Assembly: GCA_004352715.1 (NCBI GenBank)
Contig: SCFE01000076.1
Coordinates: 843,950 to 907,949 of the forward strand
Reading direction: 5' to 3'
Origin: Hofstenia miamia
Lineage: Eukaryota; Xenacoelomorpha; Acoela
DNA: 64,000 nt
A model generated the notes under the pieces. That model saw nothing but the letters and a program-made list of their open reading frames with translations. It was not told the origin of the DNA and did no database searches. Numbering within the stretch: the first letter of the stretch is position 1; the number at the start of each line of letters is the position of its first letter. A program made the translations under genes and the position numbers. This document shows, piece after piece, positions 35,949 through 43,850 of the stretch.

Positions 35949-36236
35949 TTATAGTTTGTACCTGAAGTCGANAACATAGCTAATGCTAACCAGCCAATAC
36001 ATTGTACCATTTATGTACATTTCACTAGGAACACCCAGTAACATAATAGCCGACACAAAACTTGCCAAAAGTGAAAATGATATCGGGAGCCAATGTGCCT
36101 GCCTATCAGCCATCAAATATTCTTTTTTCGTTTTTTGACGACCTCCAGTAAGTGCATAATATATTCCAATTAAAGCGGATGCCAACAAAAACACACCAAA
36201 CACAACATAATCTATCCATGAGAATGTTTTAGCCAT
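14382..36236 (-). CDS. SLC5-family sodium:solute symporter, paralogue A, complete six-exon gene span
   Basis: Coding exons are 36236-35962, 35667-35463, 32072-31822, 21134-20918, 16136-15790 and 14813-14382. All junctions are GT-AG and phases run 0,1,0,1,0. The summed product is about 589 residues, close to the ~600 usual for SMCT/SMVT-type SLC5 proteins, if the short stretch hidden by N 35972 is counted. Visible landmarks are the TM1 block SLLASFVSAIMLLGVPSE, YNQ-like GSNQIQ/VQRY at the exon 3/4 junction, SGALSTVSSGVNALAAV (TM8, the family's Na2-site region) and a last membrane helix after two N-glycosylation sequons. It is expected to be a plasma-membrane Na+-coupled carrier of monocarboxylates or vitamins; the substrate is not predictable. 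Introns of 294, 3390, ~10687, ~4781 and 976 bp (two include assembly gaps) hold many transposons. Confidence 0.88.
14889..14931. repeat. (TA)n microsatellite in intron 5 of paralogue A
   Basis: A perfect TA run of about 21 units, just upstream (in transcription terms) of exon 6. Confidence 0.95.
15724..15749. repeat. (TA)n microsatellite near exon 5
   Basis: A perfect TA run about 40 bases past the exon 5 donor. Confidence 0.95.
15790..16136 (-). CDS. SLC5 paralogue A, exon 5
   Basis: 347 bp. It starts (G)FPGLFVSAVSSGALSTVSSG, which is TM8 with the serines that form the Na2 site in the family. It continues VNALAAVTLEDVFK, then two further helices (AWFVGQAGQILQAAIGLFG and GGPILGVFLLGFFVKIAN) and ends HKGATVGFI at ATT|GTAAGT. 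About 18 of 116 residues differ from paralogue B. TM8 itself differs by only a couple of residues, so transport function is likely kept. Confidence 0.93.
16440..16620 (-). repeat. Intron 4 repeat, copy next to exon 5
   Basis: It contains CTGGTTGAAG, AGTTGAATGGTT and, at 16587-16608, TTGCTTAATGAAAACCGG-TTTA. The same 22 bases recur exactly at 20556-20577 beside exon 4. A related stretch is in intron 4 of paralogue B near 56700-56930. Shorter similarity is at 16925-16970. See findings. Confidence 0.6.
17440..18031 (+). repeat. Probable 3' end of a LINE-type element with (ATT)n tail
   Basis: A C/T-rich, GC-richer segment ends GCATAATGAAGTCTTTT followed by an (ATT)n run to 18031. The complete LINE at 26.6-28.3 kb ends GGAATAAAGTCTTA plus (ACT)n in the same way. 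The body here has no recognised protein motif, so the call rests on composition and the shared end. Confidence 0.45.
18060..18083. repeat. (CA)n microsatellite
   Basis: A perfect CA run followed by degenerate CACACACC units. Confidence 0.95.
18189..19176 (+). mobile_element. Tc1-like element, right end lost at an (ACT)n tract and gap
   Basis: The left terminus CAGTACTGGCAAAAGTGTGT follows a TA-rich tract (TA at 18187-18188). The transposase frame lies 175 bp inside on the plus strand. The right terminus is missing: the coding part runs into (ACT)n at 19177 and then 1000 Ns. Full Tc1-type elements are about 1.6 kb. Confidence 0.8.
18364..19150 (+). pseudogene. Tc1-like transposase, frameshifted
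   Basis: The first 80 codons (from ATG 18364) give a Tc1 helix-turn-helix: EEGYNYRAIAVRMCASVSLV, then WSGRPKLTTPQTERLI with the GRP hinge. In other frames follow VMFSDESKICQF (first catalytic D), SVMNWGAITANAR (the family's VMVWG block) and QQDS-CHRAKVVKQWI (second D region, D kept, partly scrambled). The order matches Tc1 transposases, but three or more shifts break it. It lies in intron 4 of paralogue A, opposite in strand to the host gene. Confidence 0.85.
19177..19282. repeat. (ACT)n microsatellite at gap edge
   Basis: More than 30 ACT units with one interruption run directly into the gap. Confidence 0.95.
19283..20282. other. Assembly gap, exactly 1000 N
   Basis: The round size suggests an unknown-length placeholder. 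The left flank is (ACT)n and the right flank (ATT)n, so the gap joins two different repeats and hides the right end of the Tc1 element. Confidence 0.9.
20390..20610 (-). repeat. Intron 4 repeat, copy next to exon 4
   Basis: It shares the order GGCTTAAGTAAAG / CGGCCGAACCTTAATGG / TCGTTTGTATTTTG / TTGCTTAATGAAAACCGG with 16440-16620. It lies about 300 bases past the exon 4 donor. Confidence 0.6.
20918..21134 (-). CDS. SLC5 paralogue A, exon 4
   Basis: 217 bp. It starts VQRYLAVSHKSEAQKA, contains one membrane helix and HYVFCDPLNSKKI, and ends APDQLLPYFVMDLFGSVP plus the first base of a glycine codon (CCAG|GTTTAA). APDQL-PYFV-D is a strong family block between TM7 and TM8. About 14 of 72 residues differ from paralogue B by eye, mostly inside the membrane helix. 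Confidence 0.92.
21323..22322. other. Assembly gap, exactly 1000 N, in intron 3
   Basis: (TA)n lies on both sides. The long open frames that cross it are only N and TA codons and are not genes. Confidence 0.95.
22540..23210 (+). repeat. Long dispersed repeat, copy 1 (intron 3 of paralogue A)
   Basis: It matches 47640-48220 in the same orientation over several hundred bases. The anchor AATAATTGAAGCATGCTTA is at 23012-23030 and 48025-48043, with AATGTACTAAA-GGA-GA-AAAATTTA further on. There is no coding content, so it is an unclassified interspersed repeat. Confidence 0.6.
23220..26600. other. Intron 3 of paralogue A, no gene; several GC-rich motif islands
   Basis: AT-rich and without recognisable exons. 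Islands of note are a hairpin-like GGGTCG...CGACCC at about 24126-24158, (A)GTCCCA motifs at 24683-24722, and a GGCGGGTAGGGTAC / GTGGGTACGGC region spanning 24770-25020. The last two resemble ends of the MITE classes described in findings. Confidence 0.45.
26640..28302 (+). pseudogene. Non-LTR retrotransposon (LINE), 5'-truncated, frameshifted RT with (ACT)n tail
   Basis: Plus-strand frames give, in order: FPEDWKFSWVIPLLKKGDRN, SYRPVSLLSKLSLVFERILF, NQFGFLKKRSTVMQLILFLE, then a TGA stop inside, then SLDFAKAFDKVSHSILLKKL, SGVPQGSILGPLLFLVFIND, and a damaged catalytic box now reading F-DDSKLS across a frameshift near 27430. The carboxy part includes KLYKSYILSVLFYGSEVW. The 3' end is AATAAAGTCTTA plus (ACT)n at 28283-28302. 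It looks jockey/CR1-like. It is inserted in intron 3 of paralogue A on the opposite strand and is inactive. Confidence 0.92.
28310..30155. other. Intron 3 of paralogue A, no gene seen
   Basis: AT-rich; nothing recognisable apart from a short inverted repeat (GATCAAGG..CCTTGGTC) near 30010-30030. Confidence 0.5.
30160..30200. repeat. (TA)n microsatellite
   Basis: A perfect TA run of about 20 units. Confidence 0.95.
30555..31028 (+). pseudogene. Retrotransposon gag-like fragment with a zinc knuckle
   Basis: One plus-strand frame at about 30560-30793 reads LTESILDFVRELREN..LLHTLPDCSKP, helical and gag-like, and ends at TGA. A later frame (about 30840-31028) is basic and Q/N/R-rich (YYQGQPNKRSERRFQ) and then gives CYNCHGFGYIAKDC at 30919-30960. 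This is a nucleocapsid-type CCHC knuckle in which the required histidine is tyrosine. A stop follows at about 31028. No pol or LTRs adjoin it, so it is a relic. The exact superfamily is unclear. Confidence 0.65.
31150..31330 (-). pseudogene. Tc1-type transposase relic
   Basis: The minus strand gives HKNWQLNQFKCVLFTDETKL with small frame shifts. This matches the Tc1 block W-x-x-VLFSDE(S/T)-F containing the first catalytic aspartate. Flanking sequence is too decayed to extend, and no termini were found. It lies in intron 3 of paralogue A between the gag fragment and exon 3. Confidence 0.5.
31822..32072 (-). CDS. SLC5 paralogue A, exon 3
   Basis: 251 bp. The acceptor is cgcatag|GT, completing a glycine split with exon 2. 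It begins GGLKAVIYTDLLQTLIMIGG, then a long extracellular or loop part with SPTVRHSVWSLIFGGTFTGL, and ends at NQIQ with CAA|GTTAAT (phase 0). The order GGLKAV-TD-Q...PTVRH-W-L-GG-F-YG-NQ is the SLC5A6/A8/A12 pattern. Confidence 0.9.
32080..33510. other. Intron 2 of paralogue A, AT-rich, no gene seen
   Basis: No exon-like or repeat structure was recognised. Confidence 0.5.
33517..33932. repeat. Possible MITE with 10-bp inverted ends
   Basis: ACCTGAGGGT at 33517-33526 and its exact reverse complement at 33923-33932 bound 416 bp without coding content. TA precedes the left end loosely. Only 10 bp match, so chance cannot be excluded. Confidence 0.3.
34519..35199 (-). mobile_element. Mariner-type relic with inverted termini
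   Basis: The left end CAAGGCTTTCAAAAATTCA and the right end, reverse-complemented CAGGGCTTTCTGAAAGTCA, are imperfect inverted repeats beside (TA)n tracts. On the minus strand near 34895-34960, HKRFLETCSVEDQG matches the second helix-turn-helix region of mariner-type transposases (usual form RRFxETGSVxD). The rest of the gene is absent. About 680 bp, in intron 2 of paralogue A. Confidence 0.65.
35463..35667 (-). CDS. SLC5 paralogue A, exon 2
   Basis: 205 bp, entered at phase 0 after acceptor acatttag. It reads LISAFYYIEKRFGRVLRI, then a membrane segment with YLAIVLYAPALALNAVTG, then SGALLAVGVVCIFYTAI, and leaves at ATTG|GTAAGT (phase 1). The YIEKRF and APALALN blocks are family landmarks (compare YLE-RF in SMCT/SMVT proteins). 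Its first codon TTG is not a start; it follows FHRLQ of exon 1 directly. Confidence 0.9.
35741..35837. repeat. 52-bp perfect tandem duplication in intron 1 of paralogue A
   Basis: The unit starting ATATGGTTGATTAATGAATA at 35741 recurs from 35793 with no difference seen over 45 bases. A recent duplication or an assembly artefact. Confidence 0.9.
35916..35944. repeat. (TA)n microsatellite beside exon 1 of paralogue A
   Basis: A TA run within 20 bases of the exon 1 donor. It may explain the local assembly trouble at N 35972. Confidence 0.9.
35962..36236 (-). CDS. SLC5 paralogue A, exon 1 (start codon; interrupted by single N)
   Basis: ATG 36236 (MAKTFSWIDYVVF) was chosen because residues from FSW onward align with paralogue C and upstream codons do not. 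The exon holds GGRQ-T-KEYLMADR and the TM1 block. It ends at CAG|GTACAA. It is 275 bp against 318 in paralogue C. The missing 43 bases fall exactly at the N at 35972, where the residues matching ITIPITAHVFIPIF should be. A real deletion would shift the frame; an assembly join is more likely. Confidence 0.85.
35972..35972. other. Single-N assembly join inside SLC5 exon 1
   Basis: Comparison with paralogue C shows 44 coding bases replaced by this one N, which would break the frame if taken literally. Confidence 0.75.
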
Positions 36237-36239
36237 TAA

Positions 36240-37421
36240 ACAGATTCTAAATTTTAAGCAATTATTAGTGAAACACATATTACATATTGAAGTTTTGAGA
36301 ATTTAGCGCTAGTGAACTAGTGAAAAATTTTTTAAAATCTCTTGGTTTGTTTAAAAATGTCACCGCTCGATGATATTTGACTTTATGCACAGTCCTGTTG
36401 AACAGTGCTTGAACCGTCGAATTACAAACAACAAAATAGGATAATTGTTCTTAGCATGGGCTTTAGGCCTCTTTATTAACTTGAACGCTTACAATGAGGA
36501 ATTCGAATATTTTTTTCTTAAATATAGTTAATGTTTGCACCTATTCCAAGCAAAAATCTAGAAGAAATGCATTGAATAGATAGATTAATTTCTATGTAGT
36601 ATTGTAATATCAGTGCTGGTTGTTTTCATCGTCCACTCTTACTGTTTTCTTTTTTATCCTGTTTTTGTAAATATGTAGACAATAATCTTGTATACAAAAC
36701 CATATTTTTGTTGTAATTAGAAAAGTTTAGCTTGTCATAATGTCAATACGATTATGCCGTACCAGCGATATTACACTAGTGTTTCCATATTTATTAAGTA
36801 AATGTTTTACATATGATTTTATAAAAGTCAATATTCTAAATAAAAATTAAAATAAACTAAATATAAGTGATCAAATTAGTAAGTTTTCTAATGATTCAAC
36901 TTAAATTTCAACCTATTTAAACAACACTGAATATCGATGTTTACTACCTAGAACAAAACCAATAGCATAAAAAGTCATTCTGCGAGAACACTTGTCGCTA
37001 CATGAGCAAATAGAATTCATTGAATTTCTGAAAAATTCCCTTCTTGTCGTTTTAAATATCTTGCTAAGCAAATGATGATTTAAAGTCTCTTAGACGTGAG
37101 GAAGGAGTAGATTTTGAATGATGCAAGAGCGATGTACAAAAAACAAAGGAATACCATGCTAATTTTAAAAAACTTTATAACTTATATCTACATGTAATTA
37201 TAATTCGTAATATAAGGGAAATAATTAATTATTAAAATGTTTACTTTCAGTTAACATAATTTAATGTGTCTATGAATATACATGCAGAAAAAACTAAAAG
37301 ATTGAAAATGTAGAGTGCCAAATATTTAAAACAAAATATTATAATAGAATTTTGTTCTAAGTTAAATAATAAATTTTAATGCAGGTTTTATGTATGGAGC
37401 CTATATATTTACTAAATACCT

Positions 37422-37474
<53 letters not shown>

Positions 37475-38660
37475 GTGTATTAAAAACTTTGAGAGTTAAA
37501 AGACATAGTGTTACATGATAGGACAAATGAAATCATTCCGCAATTNNNNNNNNNNNNNNNNNNNNNNNNNNNNNNNNNNNNNNNNNNNNNNNNNNNNNNN
37601 NNNNNNNNNNNNNNNNNNNNNNNNNNNNNNNNNNNNNNNNNNNNNNNNNNNNNATATATATATAGTGTATTATTCAATGAATATAGCAAACGCACATCAC
37701 TCCAGTCCAATAAATTTTTACTATTTCTGGCAATAAATAGGACATCTAGTTAATTGTATGCAAAAGACGAGGATGAATAAATGGATAGAACTCGTTATGA
37801 AAAATTCCAGAAAGGAAGTCATAGGGCGAATTAATTTATGATTTTTTCCAATTAAACAATATCAAATATTTGAAAATTAGAAAATTATATTACTTGCTAT
37901 GTGACAAGGTGAACTCTTCACAATCAACGATATAAATATTTAATTGACTATATACAAAAGACCTTACCGCTATTGATGATTTCACTTTTATGAGTGCAAT
38001 TAAAGCTTGGCTAATATTCGTGCATAGCAGCCTTGCATGGCTAAACACATTATATACTATGCATCACAAAGGTCAATGCTAAGCGTGTTTTATTTTTGTG
38101 TCGCTTCGAAGTCTTTATTGCGAGGTAGTGTTCAATGTGGTGCTGCACTTTTTTAAAGAAATATTTGATAGATCTTGGGAGTTTTTATTAACCCATATAT
38201 CTTGTTAAGATCAAAAAAATATTTTAAAATGTTCACACTAATCCTTGTTTACAACTTATGTGGAACCAAAAGTTTCACAACAAAGTTTTATCGTGTTCAC
38301 GCATAAGACTTTGCTTATAACTTTTTCAAAGTCAATGTACACTGTATTATAATTATAAATGCAAGAATGCTTGAGCTATTGAAAGTAAAATAATACAAAG
38401 CAATATATTTTATTCCAAGTATCAGTTTTATTGAAAGATTATAAATACACATTGTTTCTGCTATTCGTTTTCCAGATGTTAGCGTGTTTGCATCCCACAG
38501 GAAGTAATAAGTTTACAGCATAACAATCTTTTTAAGTTGAGCACTCTGACTTAATTACTTGGTCATAGCGCACATTTGAGAGCATGTTTTCGACAGAGTG
38601 TTCCAGGCGTTTTCCAGAGTGTGATCGTGGATGTCGCAAGAACTAACTGGATTTAAACAT
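36240..38660. other. Intergenic DNA upstream of paralogue A
   Basis: No gene seen. It includes a (TA)n run at 37423-37472 and the gap below. The promoter of paralogue A should lie here, but no core-promoter motif stands out in this AT-rich background. Confidence 0.5.
37546..37653. other. Assembly gap (108 N)
   Basis: Unique DNA on the left and (TA)n on the right. Confidence 0.95.
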
Positions 38661-38674
38661 TTTCTTGAAGGTGT

Positions 38675-38817
38675 GTGCCCACTGTCGATTTTTATTATCT
38701 GTCAAGAAATCGATGATAAAAGTTGATATTGAGAACGCTCTATCCGATTTTTTGGCAAATTAACTAAATTACTATCCACTGATAATTTATCATCTGATAA
38801 TAGTCGATAGTCAGAAC
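38675..38817. mobile_element. Compact MITE, copy 1
   Basis: The left end GTGCCCACTGTCGATTTTTA and the right end, reverse-complemented GTTCTGACTATCGACTATTA, are similar inverted repeats. Inside are ATCGATGATAAAA, GAACGCTCTATCCGATTTTT and the palindromic GATAATTTATC. A sister copy lies 190 bp away. Confidence 0.6.
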
Positions 38818-39005
38818 GATATTTGGGTTGGATAGCTACTTGAAAATGATTGTTTTGTTGAAGTAGGGAACACAGGTACTCGTAAAACGCCGATTATTGA
38901 AGTTAAAATATTTTAAGCATTGTTTGCATTCTACAACAGACCAATCATTAAACAGATGCTATTTCTCTTATTGTAGATCAAAATATGTTTAGTGTTGACA
39001 AAATC

Positions 39006-39104
39006 GTTCCCACTATCGATTTTTCATCAGATGATAATTTATCATTTAATATGAAAACGCTATTTCAACTCCGAGTTTTATGATAAAAAATCGCCAATGT
39101 GAAC
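39006..39104. mobile_element. Compact MITE, copy 2 (99 bp)
   Basis: The ends GTTCCCACTATCGATTTTTC and (reverse complement) GTTCACATTGGCGATTTTTT match each other and copy 1. It shares GATAATTTATCAT and AACGCTATTTCAACTCCGA with copy 1. No coding capacity. Confidence 0.6.
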
Positions 39105-39109
39105 AAAAA

Positions 39110-40590
39110 TAATTGCATTTTCTGCTATAGTCTGCTATAATCGCAATGAATCACTGCTAATTGACGCCTTTAATTGATTTTCTCTGGTCACACTTGTTCA
39201 TTGTTGGTTTTATTTGCACCAATAATGGTGAACAAATGTGTAGTTCTACCACAAAGCGAAAAAATCTAACATTACATGAATCTTTTTTGAAAAACCGTCT
39301 ACTTAACAATAAATGTGCAAAACAAATTCATAGAAAAAAATTTCAACCTACCAAAAATTCCTGAGTTCGTCGCCTACATTTCTTAGCATATGATTTTCAG
39401 AAAGAGAGAAGTGATAATGCAGTTTGTCTGTCTGCTATGCGAGGTAATTTAGTTTCACTAACAGTAACTAACTATATCTCCCATAAATTGTTCAGATTCA
39501 AAGTTTCTATTATGAATTTAGTATTATATGAATCTCTTTAATTTTTACCATATGCATATGTATTCTCTTTATCAGAATTTACAATATTCTAATATTTTAA
39601 TTAGAAAAGCTTCGCATACGATTATTGAAAAAAAACTCTGTTCCTTCACAATTTGCAAACCTGCTATCATATTTGTCTGGATCATTTGAGAAACTAAAGA
39701 TTTCAACATGCCTAAAAATCTTTTCTAATGAGATCTGTATCTGCAATCAAATCACATCCAGGTATAGATTCAGATGAAGTTGAAGGAACAATGACATTTT
39801 TAATGTGTTTACTAAGTGCTGGAAAATCTTGAATGTACGAAGCCTCTCTGAAGACGATTGTTTTCGTGTTTATTATCCTGCCGTTATATCAGATTCTAAT
39901 CATCTACGACATAATAACTTTTTCCAAAGATACTGCTTGCGCAATTTTGCATACCACACAGTGGTATCTTTGAAATGATCAAGACGCTCTTATGAATTTG
40001 TTTTAGTAGGAGTGTTTTTCTTTCGTCAGACTCGTTGGAAAGATGACTTAGCAAATAACTCTAAAGAGATAGAGGTGCACATTTTATTTCTGTACAACAG
40101 TGTCGTTCGAAACTCTGTTCACAATCACAACAAGGAATCTGGTCAAAAATTGTTAAAGTTGCTGTGAATTTTGTTTCTTGATAATGCTTTTTTAAAATAT
40201 ACTAATATTACATAAAATTTTGTATTGAAAGCACATGTAATATCCAATATGAGTATTTATTTCATCAGACAAAAAATTTCTTGTAATATTATTTGTCATG
40301 AGTATTTACATTATAATGTAACATTCAAATTTGGATTTTGGTAAAAATGCATCATCTATAAATGTTAAGAAAAATGGTAAATTTTAAAAATGTGTTATTT
40401 TTATTAAATACTTTTCTCTATTATTTAATATAAAATTTTTCTTTATGAAAATCAAAATATCGATGTCGGCCTCAGTTGGCAGTAAGTAAAATAAGTGTTC
40501 CTATCCGGGTAGTTATGGCGACATCCACAACTAGACTATGCGGAGATAATTTAGCATTGCGTGTCTAATTTCAGAATCTTAACCTTAAAC
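39110..40590. other. Intergenic DNA, no gene seen
   Basis: Open frames here are short and carry no family signature. Confidence 0.5.
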
Positions 40591-40599
40591 AGCCTGATG

Positions 40600-41090
40600 A
40601 TTTTTAAAAAATGTTCATGATCCTCCAAAAAATTTTAAACGCTTATAGCTCAACACTATTAATGGTGTGCTCAATCTGAAAGCCTTCGGCGCCGCGACCT
40701 CTGACTTTGTACATGGCAGTCCTCGATGGGTTTGGAATATCTTTGCAAAATCTCAAGAAGTAGTCAAAGTGCTTTGATGCATCCAGGGGCTCAAAACCTT
40801 CTAAATACATTAACACAAGGTATGGAGAAAATTTAAATCTTTTTCAAAAATTCGAAAATTTCTAAGAAAACTTGTTAATCTATTCAAAAATCTCTGCCAC
40901 AGCAATAAGATTTAATAGAAATTTTCGACATTGCATTAATGTATATTCCCCAATAGACCCTACGCACGCCCAAAGATTTTCAAATTTGGAAATAGGCTTG
41001 GAGAAAATTCTTTGTAAATGTGGAAAAACGTTTTGTCCTTTAAAACGGACGCTAGGCTGTTTAAGGTTTAAAACAGAACAATACACAAAT
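40600..41090 (+). repeat. Unclassified dispersed repeat, copy 1
   Basis: It shares an ordered set of motifs with 46540-47470: AAACGCTTATAGCTCA-like, then TTTCAAATTTGGAAATAGGC / GCAAATTTCCTAATAGGC, CTTGGAGAAA, and GACGCTAGGCTGTTTAAG / CAACAAGCTATTTAAG. No coding potential and no clear termini. Confidence 0.5.
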
Positions 41091-41398
41091 CTTGTTGTTG
41101 TATAATAGAGTAGAATTGTGGGCACTGTGTGTATTATAAGCTGTTTTCACAATATTTTTTTTGAATTTATAGGAACGTTCAGAATTGTTTTTGAAAAGCT
41201 TAAAACAACGTTTATTTCGAGTTCACATTTGAAACTTTTTACTGTCAACCTAATTATCTTGCAAAAAGTTGTTTCCAAAAGCAGAATCGATTCAGCTTTT
41301 AGAATGTTTTTGATAAAGTTTTTTTGCGTGTACACAAACAAGTTCACTGACAACCATATTATTTCCAAAAAGTTGTGAACCAAGTCATAGATGTGAAC

Positions 41399-41653
41399 TA
41401 AAGTTCTGCGGGACCATCTAGTCCCGTGGGATTTACTGGTCCCAAGAAACTGAATGTGACTGGGACTAAAAATAAAGAATCTGGAACCATTGATTTTAGA
41501 ATATTGCTCTGAATTTTTGCTAGTCTTGTTCAAAATAGATGTTAGGCTGTAGAACCAATGGGAATGTGGGTCCAGAAAATTTTATAGGACTGGGCGGGCA
41601 CAGAATTCAATGGGACTGGGACCAAGAAAAGTTCCTGGTCTCGCAGAACTTTA
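41399..41653. mobile_element. hAT-like MITE, CCCAGT/GGGACT type
   Basis: The inverted ends are TAAAGTTCTGCGGGACCA (left) and TAAAGTTCTGCGAGACCA (right, reverse-complemented). The flanking 8-mers ATGTGAAC (41391-41398) and AGGTGAAT (41654-41661) agree at six of eight positions, fitting an aged hAT-type duplication. GGGACTGGGAC-type subterminal motifs repeat inside. 255 bp, no gene. Confidence 0.75.
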
Positions 41654-41899
41654 AGGTGAATCCTACTTTATTCTGGAATATGGGTGAAATTTGTGAAAAT
41701 TTGATACTCCATTACAATTTGTGCTACATAATTAAAGTCTTATAAATTGTGGATCTAAATAACCGTATAGAAAATTTGAAGGAATGTCTTCCTTAATAAA
41801 AACATATCCATGTATTCATAGTGAATGCATTATTCACACTCCTTAAAAAGTGCGGATTTAATTTCTTCTATTTAGAATGCAATCTTATAAAATGTAATT

Positions 41900-42440
41900 G
41901 CAGGTGTGTTCGTACATTAGTGTTTTGCGGGCATGCTTGGGCCCGCCGAGTCGCCCATGCCCGACTCGCAGAAGGGAGGGCGGGCAAGCATCGGTCGCTC
42001 AAATAACCGGGCAAATGTTATGCCTGCTCAGATAAAATCTGGTATAATCATTAGATAATATGCTGTAATGACGTATGCTTTTTCTGCTTTTAAAAAAAAA
42101 TTAATTATTTTCCGCGAAATTTATGCTTTTACCGAAAAAATATTTACATTTTGCTGAACATCTGCTGTAATAAAATGACAGTAATGCAAAACACTAATCT
42201 CTATGGATGATCTTTATTAGAATTAATATATTTTATAGGAGTCGTAAGAAGTTTCTCACTAAAAAAACAAAATTTTATAGTACTTTTGTGCACTTTGATT
42301 TAATTTCGTAGTATTTTACGTTTTTCTCAGTAGCTGGTGGGCGGACCGGGCCGCCCGTTCTTGCCTGGTGAATTCCAAAGGGCGGGCCTTGGGTATTGGA
42401 AGATAAACAGGCGCAGGGCGGGTACAGGCAGCGTTAATTC
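41900..42440. repeat. Paired GC-rich islands (GGGCGGGC / GCCCGCC), possible MITE ends
   Basis: Two strongly GC-rich blocks at 41925-42003 and 42333-42430 flank AT-rich DNA. The first holds GGGCATGCTTGGGCCCGCC and GAGGGCGGGC; the second holds GGGCGGACCGGGCCGCCCG. This layout mirrors the other MITEs here. AGAATGCAA occurs just outside both, but exact termini were not resolved. Confidence 0.45.
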
Positions 42441-42444
42441 TAAG

Positions 42445-43440
42445 AATGCAAAACAGTATGGTACATGCCAATAGAAAGAAGTCTATAGGTATGATTATAA
42501 AAAAAATTATCTCCAATTTCAGCAAATCCATTGAATCAATTGTGTTAAGATAGATCAGAATAGAAGTTGTAAATTTTTGAAAATTCTCACAAAATACAGA
42601 GGAAGCATTAAGGCTTCCGCGTCACATCCATAAACTGAAAAAGTATTAAAATGGGTCAATACAAAGCTAGATACAAAAATGCTTTAGTAACAAATTAGAG
42701 GTATAGCATTAAATTTAAAAGGTGTTGATAGACGTTATTAGCATGAAATACATTCAGAATAAATGTCATTAAATAGTTGTTAGTTACTATATGGAAATTC
42801 AGCTTTGCATACTAAATACTACCACCCTGGTATGCTAAATACTATTGTTTTATTTCGTTTTTTATGAAAATAAAATTATTTATTTGACTCAAAAGATTAT
42901 TATACAATTCTGTAACGCATATAGTTTATGTACATTTGTAAATATACTCAATATGACATTTAATTTATTGAAAAAAGTAAGTATGTAAATGTGTAAATTA
43001 TGGGCAGCTAAGCAAACAGCAATTAGAATTTGAGGAAAAGGGACTACTTGCGTGCATTTTAGATGATTGAAGAGACAGCTGACAGATTAATTAACTTAAC
43101 AAATTTTATTTTCTTAAAAACTATATACTTAAAAAATCAATTAGAGCAAATACGCACCTGTACAAAAACGACGAAAGTAAAAAGCTGTGGTCAAATCTCA
43201 AAAGATTTACTCTGCCTAATGCCTATAGTGTCAAGCCAGAAGCAAAGACGACGTGAACATGAAATTACAAGCCAACGCATGCATGATGCAACAACCTTAT
43301 TGCATTTTGTTGCATCGCAAAGTTATGATTGTTTTGATTGACATACTTTTTGTATATTATACATATTTTATTGTTATTAGAAAATTATTAATGTTAAATG
43401 TAAATAAATAAATAGTTAACTTCATAACAAATGTAAATCT
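42445..43440. other. Intergenic AT-rich DNA, no gene seen
   Basis: Nothing recognisable. Confidence 0.5.
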
Positions 43441-43456
43441 GCCTTTTAACACTTAC

Positions 43457-43563
43457 CCATGTAGCCAACAACAGTGATCTACTGGTGGGGCATGATTGAG
43501 ATGGCCGGCCACCAGTCCTCATTAGTGGGGAGGCAATTGCCCTCTCTTGCCGGCGCCCATGAC
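43457..43563 (-). other. GC-rich exon-like or structured-RNA-like island
   Basis: On the minus strand a 107-bp GC-rich block is bounded by a good acceptor (tattatag) and a consensus donor (ATGG|GTAAGT), with an open frame reading GHGRRQERAIASPLMRTGGR and onward. On the plus strand the same place begins ACTTACC (43451) followed 16 bases later by GTGATC (43474), as in the 5' end of U1 snRNA. It contains a perfect 7-bp stem CTGGTGG/CCACCAG (43482-43515). Neither reading is proven; it may be an isolated exon, a dispersed repeat or an snRNA-derived fragment. Confidence 0.3.
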
Positions 43564-43842
43564 CTATAATAGAAAATAGTTGAAAATTTGAAAATTTCAT
43601 TAAATTTCATAATTAGAATGTGTTGTAGGGAAGAGAATATTAAAAATTAATTGGTGTATTTATTGTGTATTTCTTTTCATTTTCTTGCACTTAATTACAA
43701 TTTTTATTTCGTAATCTGGCATACAACTTCTCTAAATACGTGTCTGTATGTTTGCGCTATAATTGGAATATTCAGTGTGAATTTTGTGAAAAAAATTTTC
43801 TTAAATTACAATGTGTGCTGCACCATCAAAGTTACATGTATG

Positions 43843-43850
43843 ATTTATTT
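43843..43850. repeat. Target-site duplication, left copy (ATTTATTT)
   Basis: Identical to 44104-44111, immediately flanking the MITE on both sides. Confidence 0.85.

Noticed and set aside
41147-41533. 128-codon open frame on the minus strand
   Set aside because: No family motif, low-complexity composition, and it overlaps the left end of a MITE; treated as chance.
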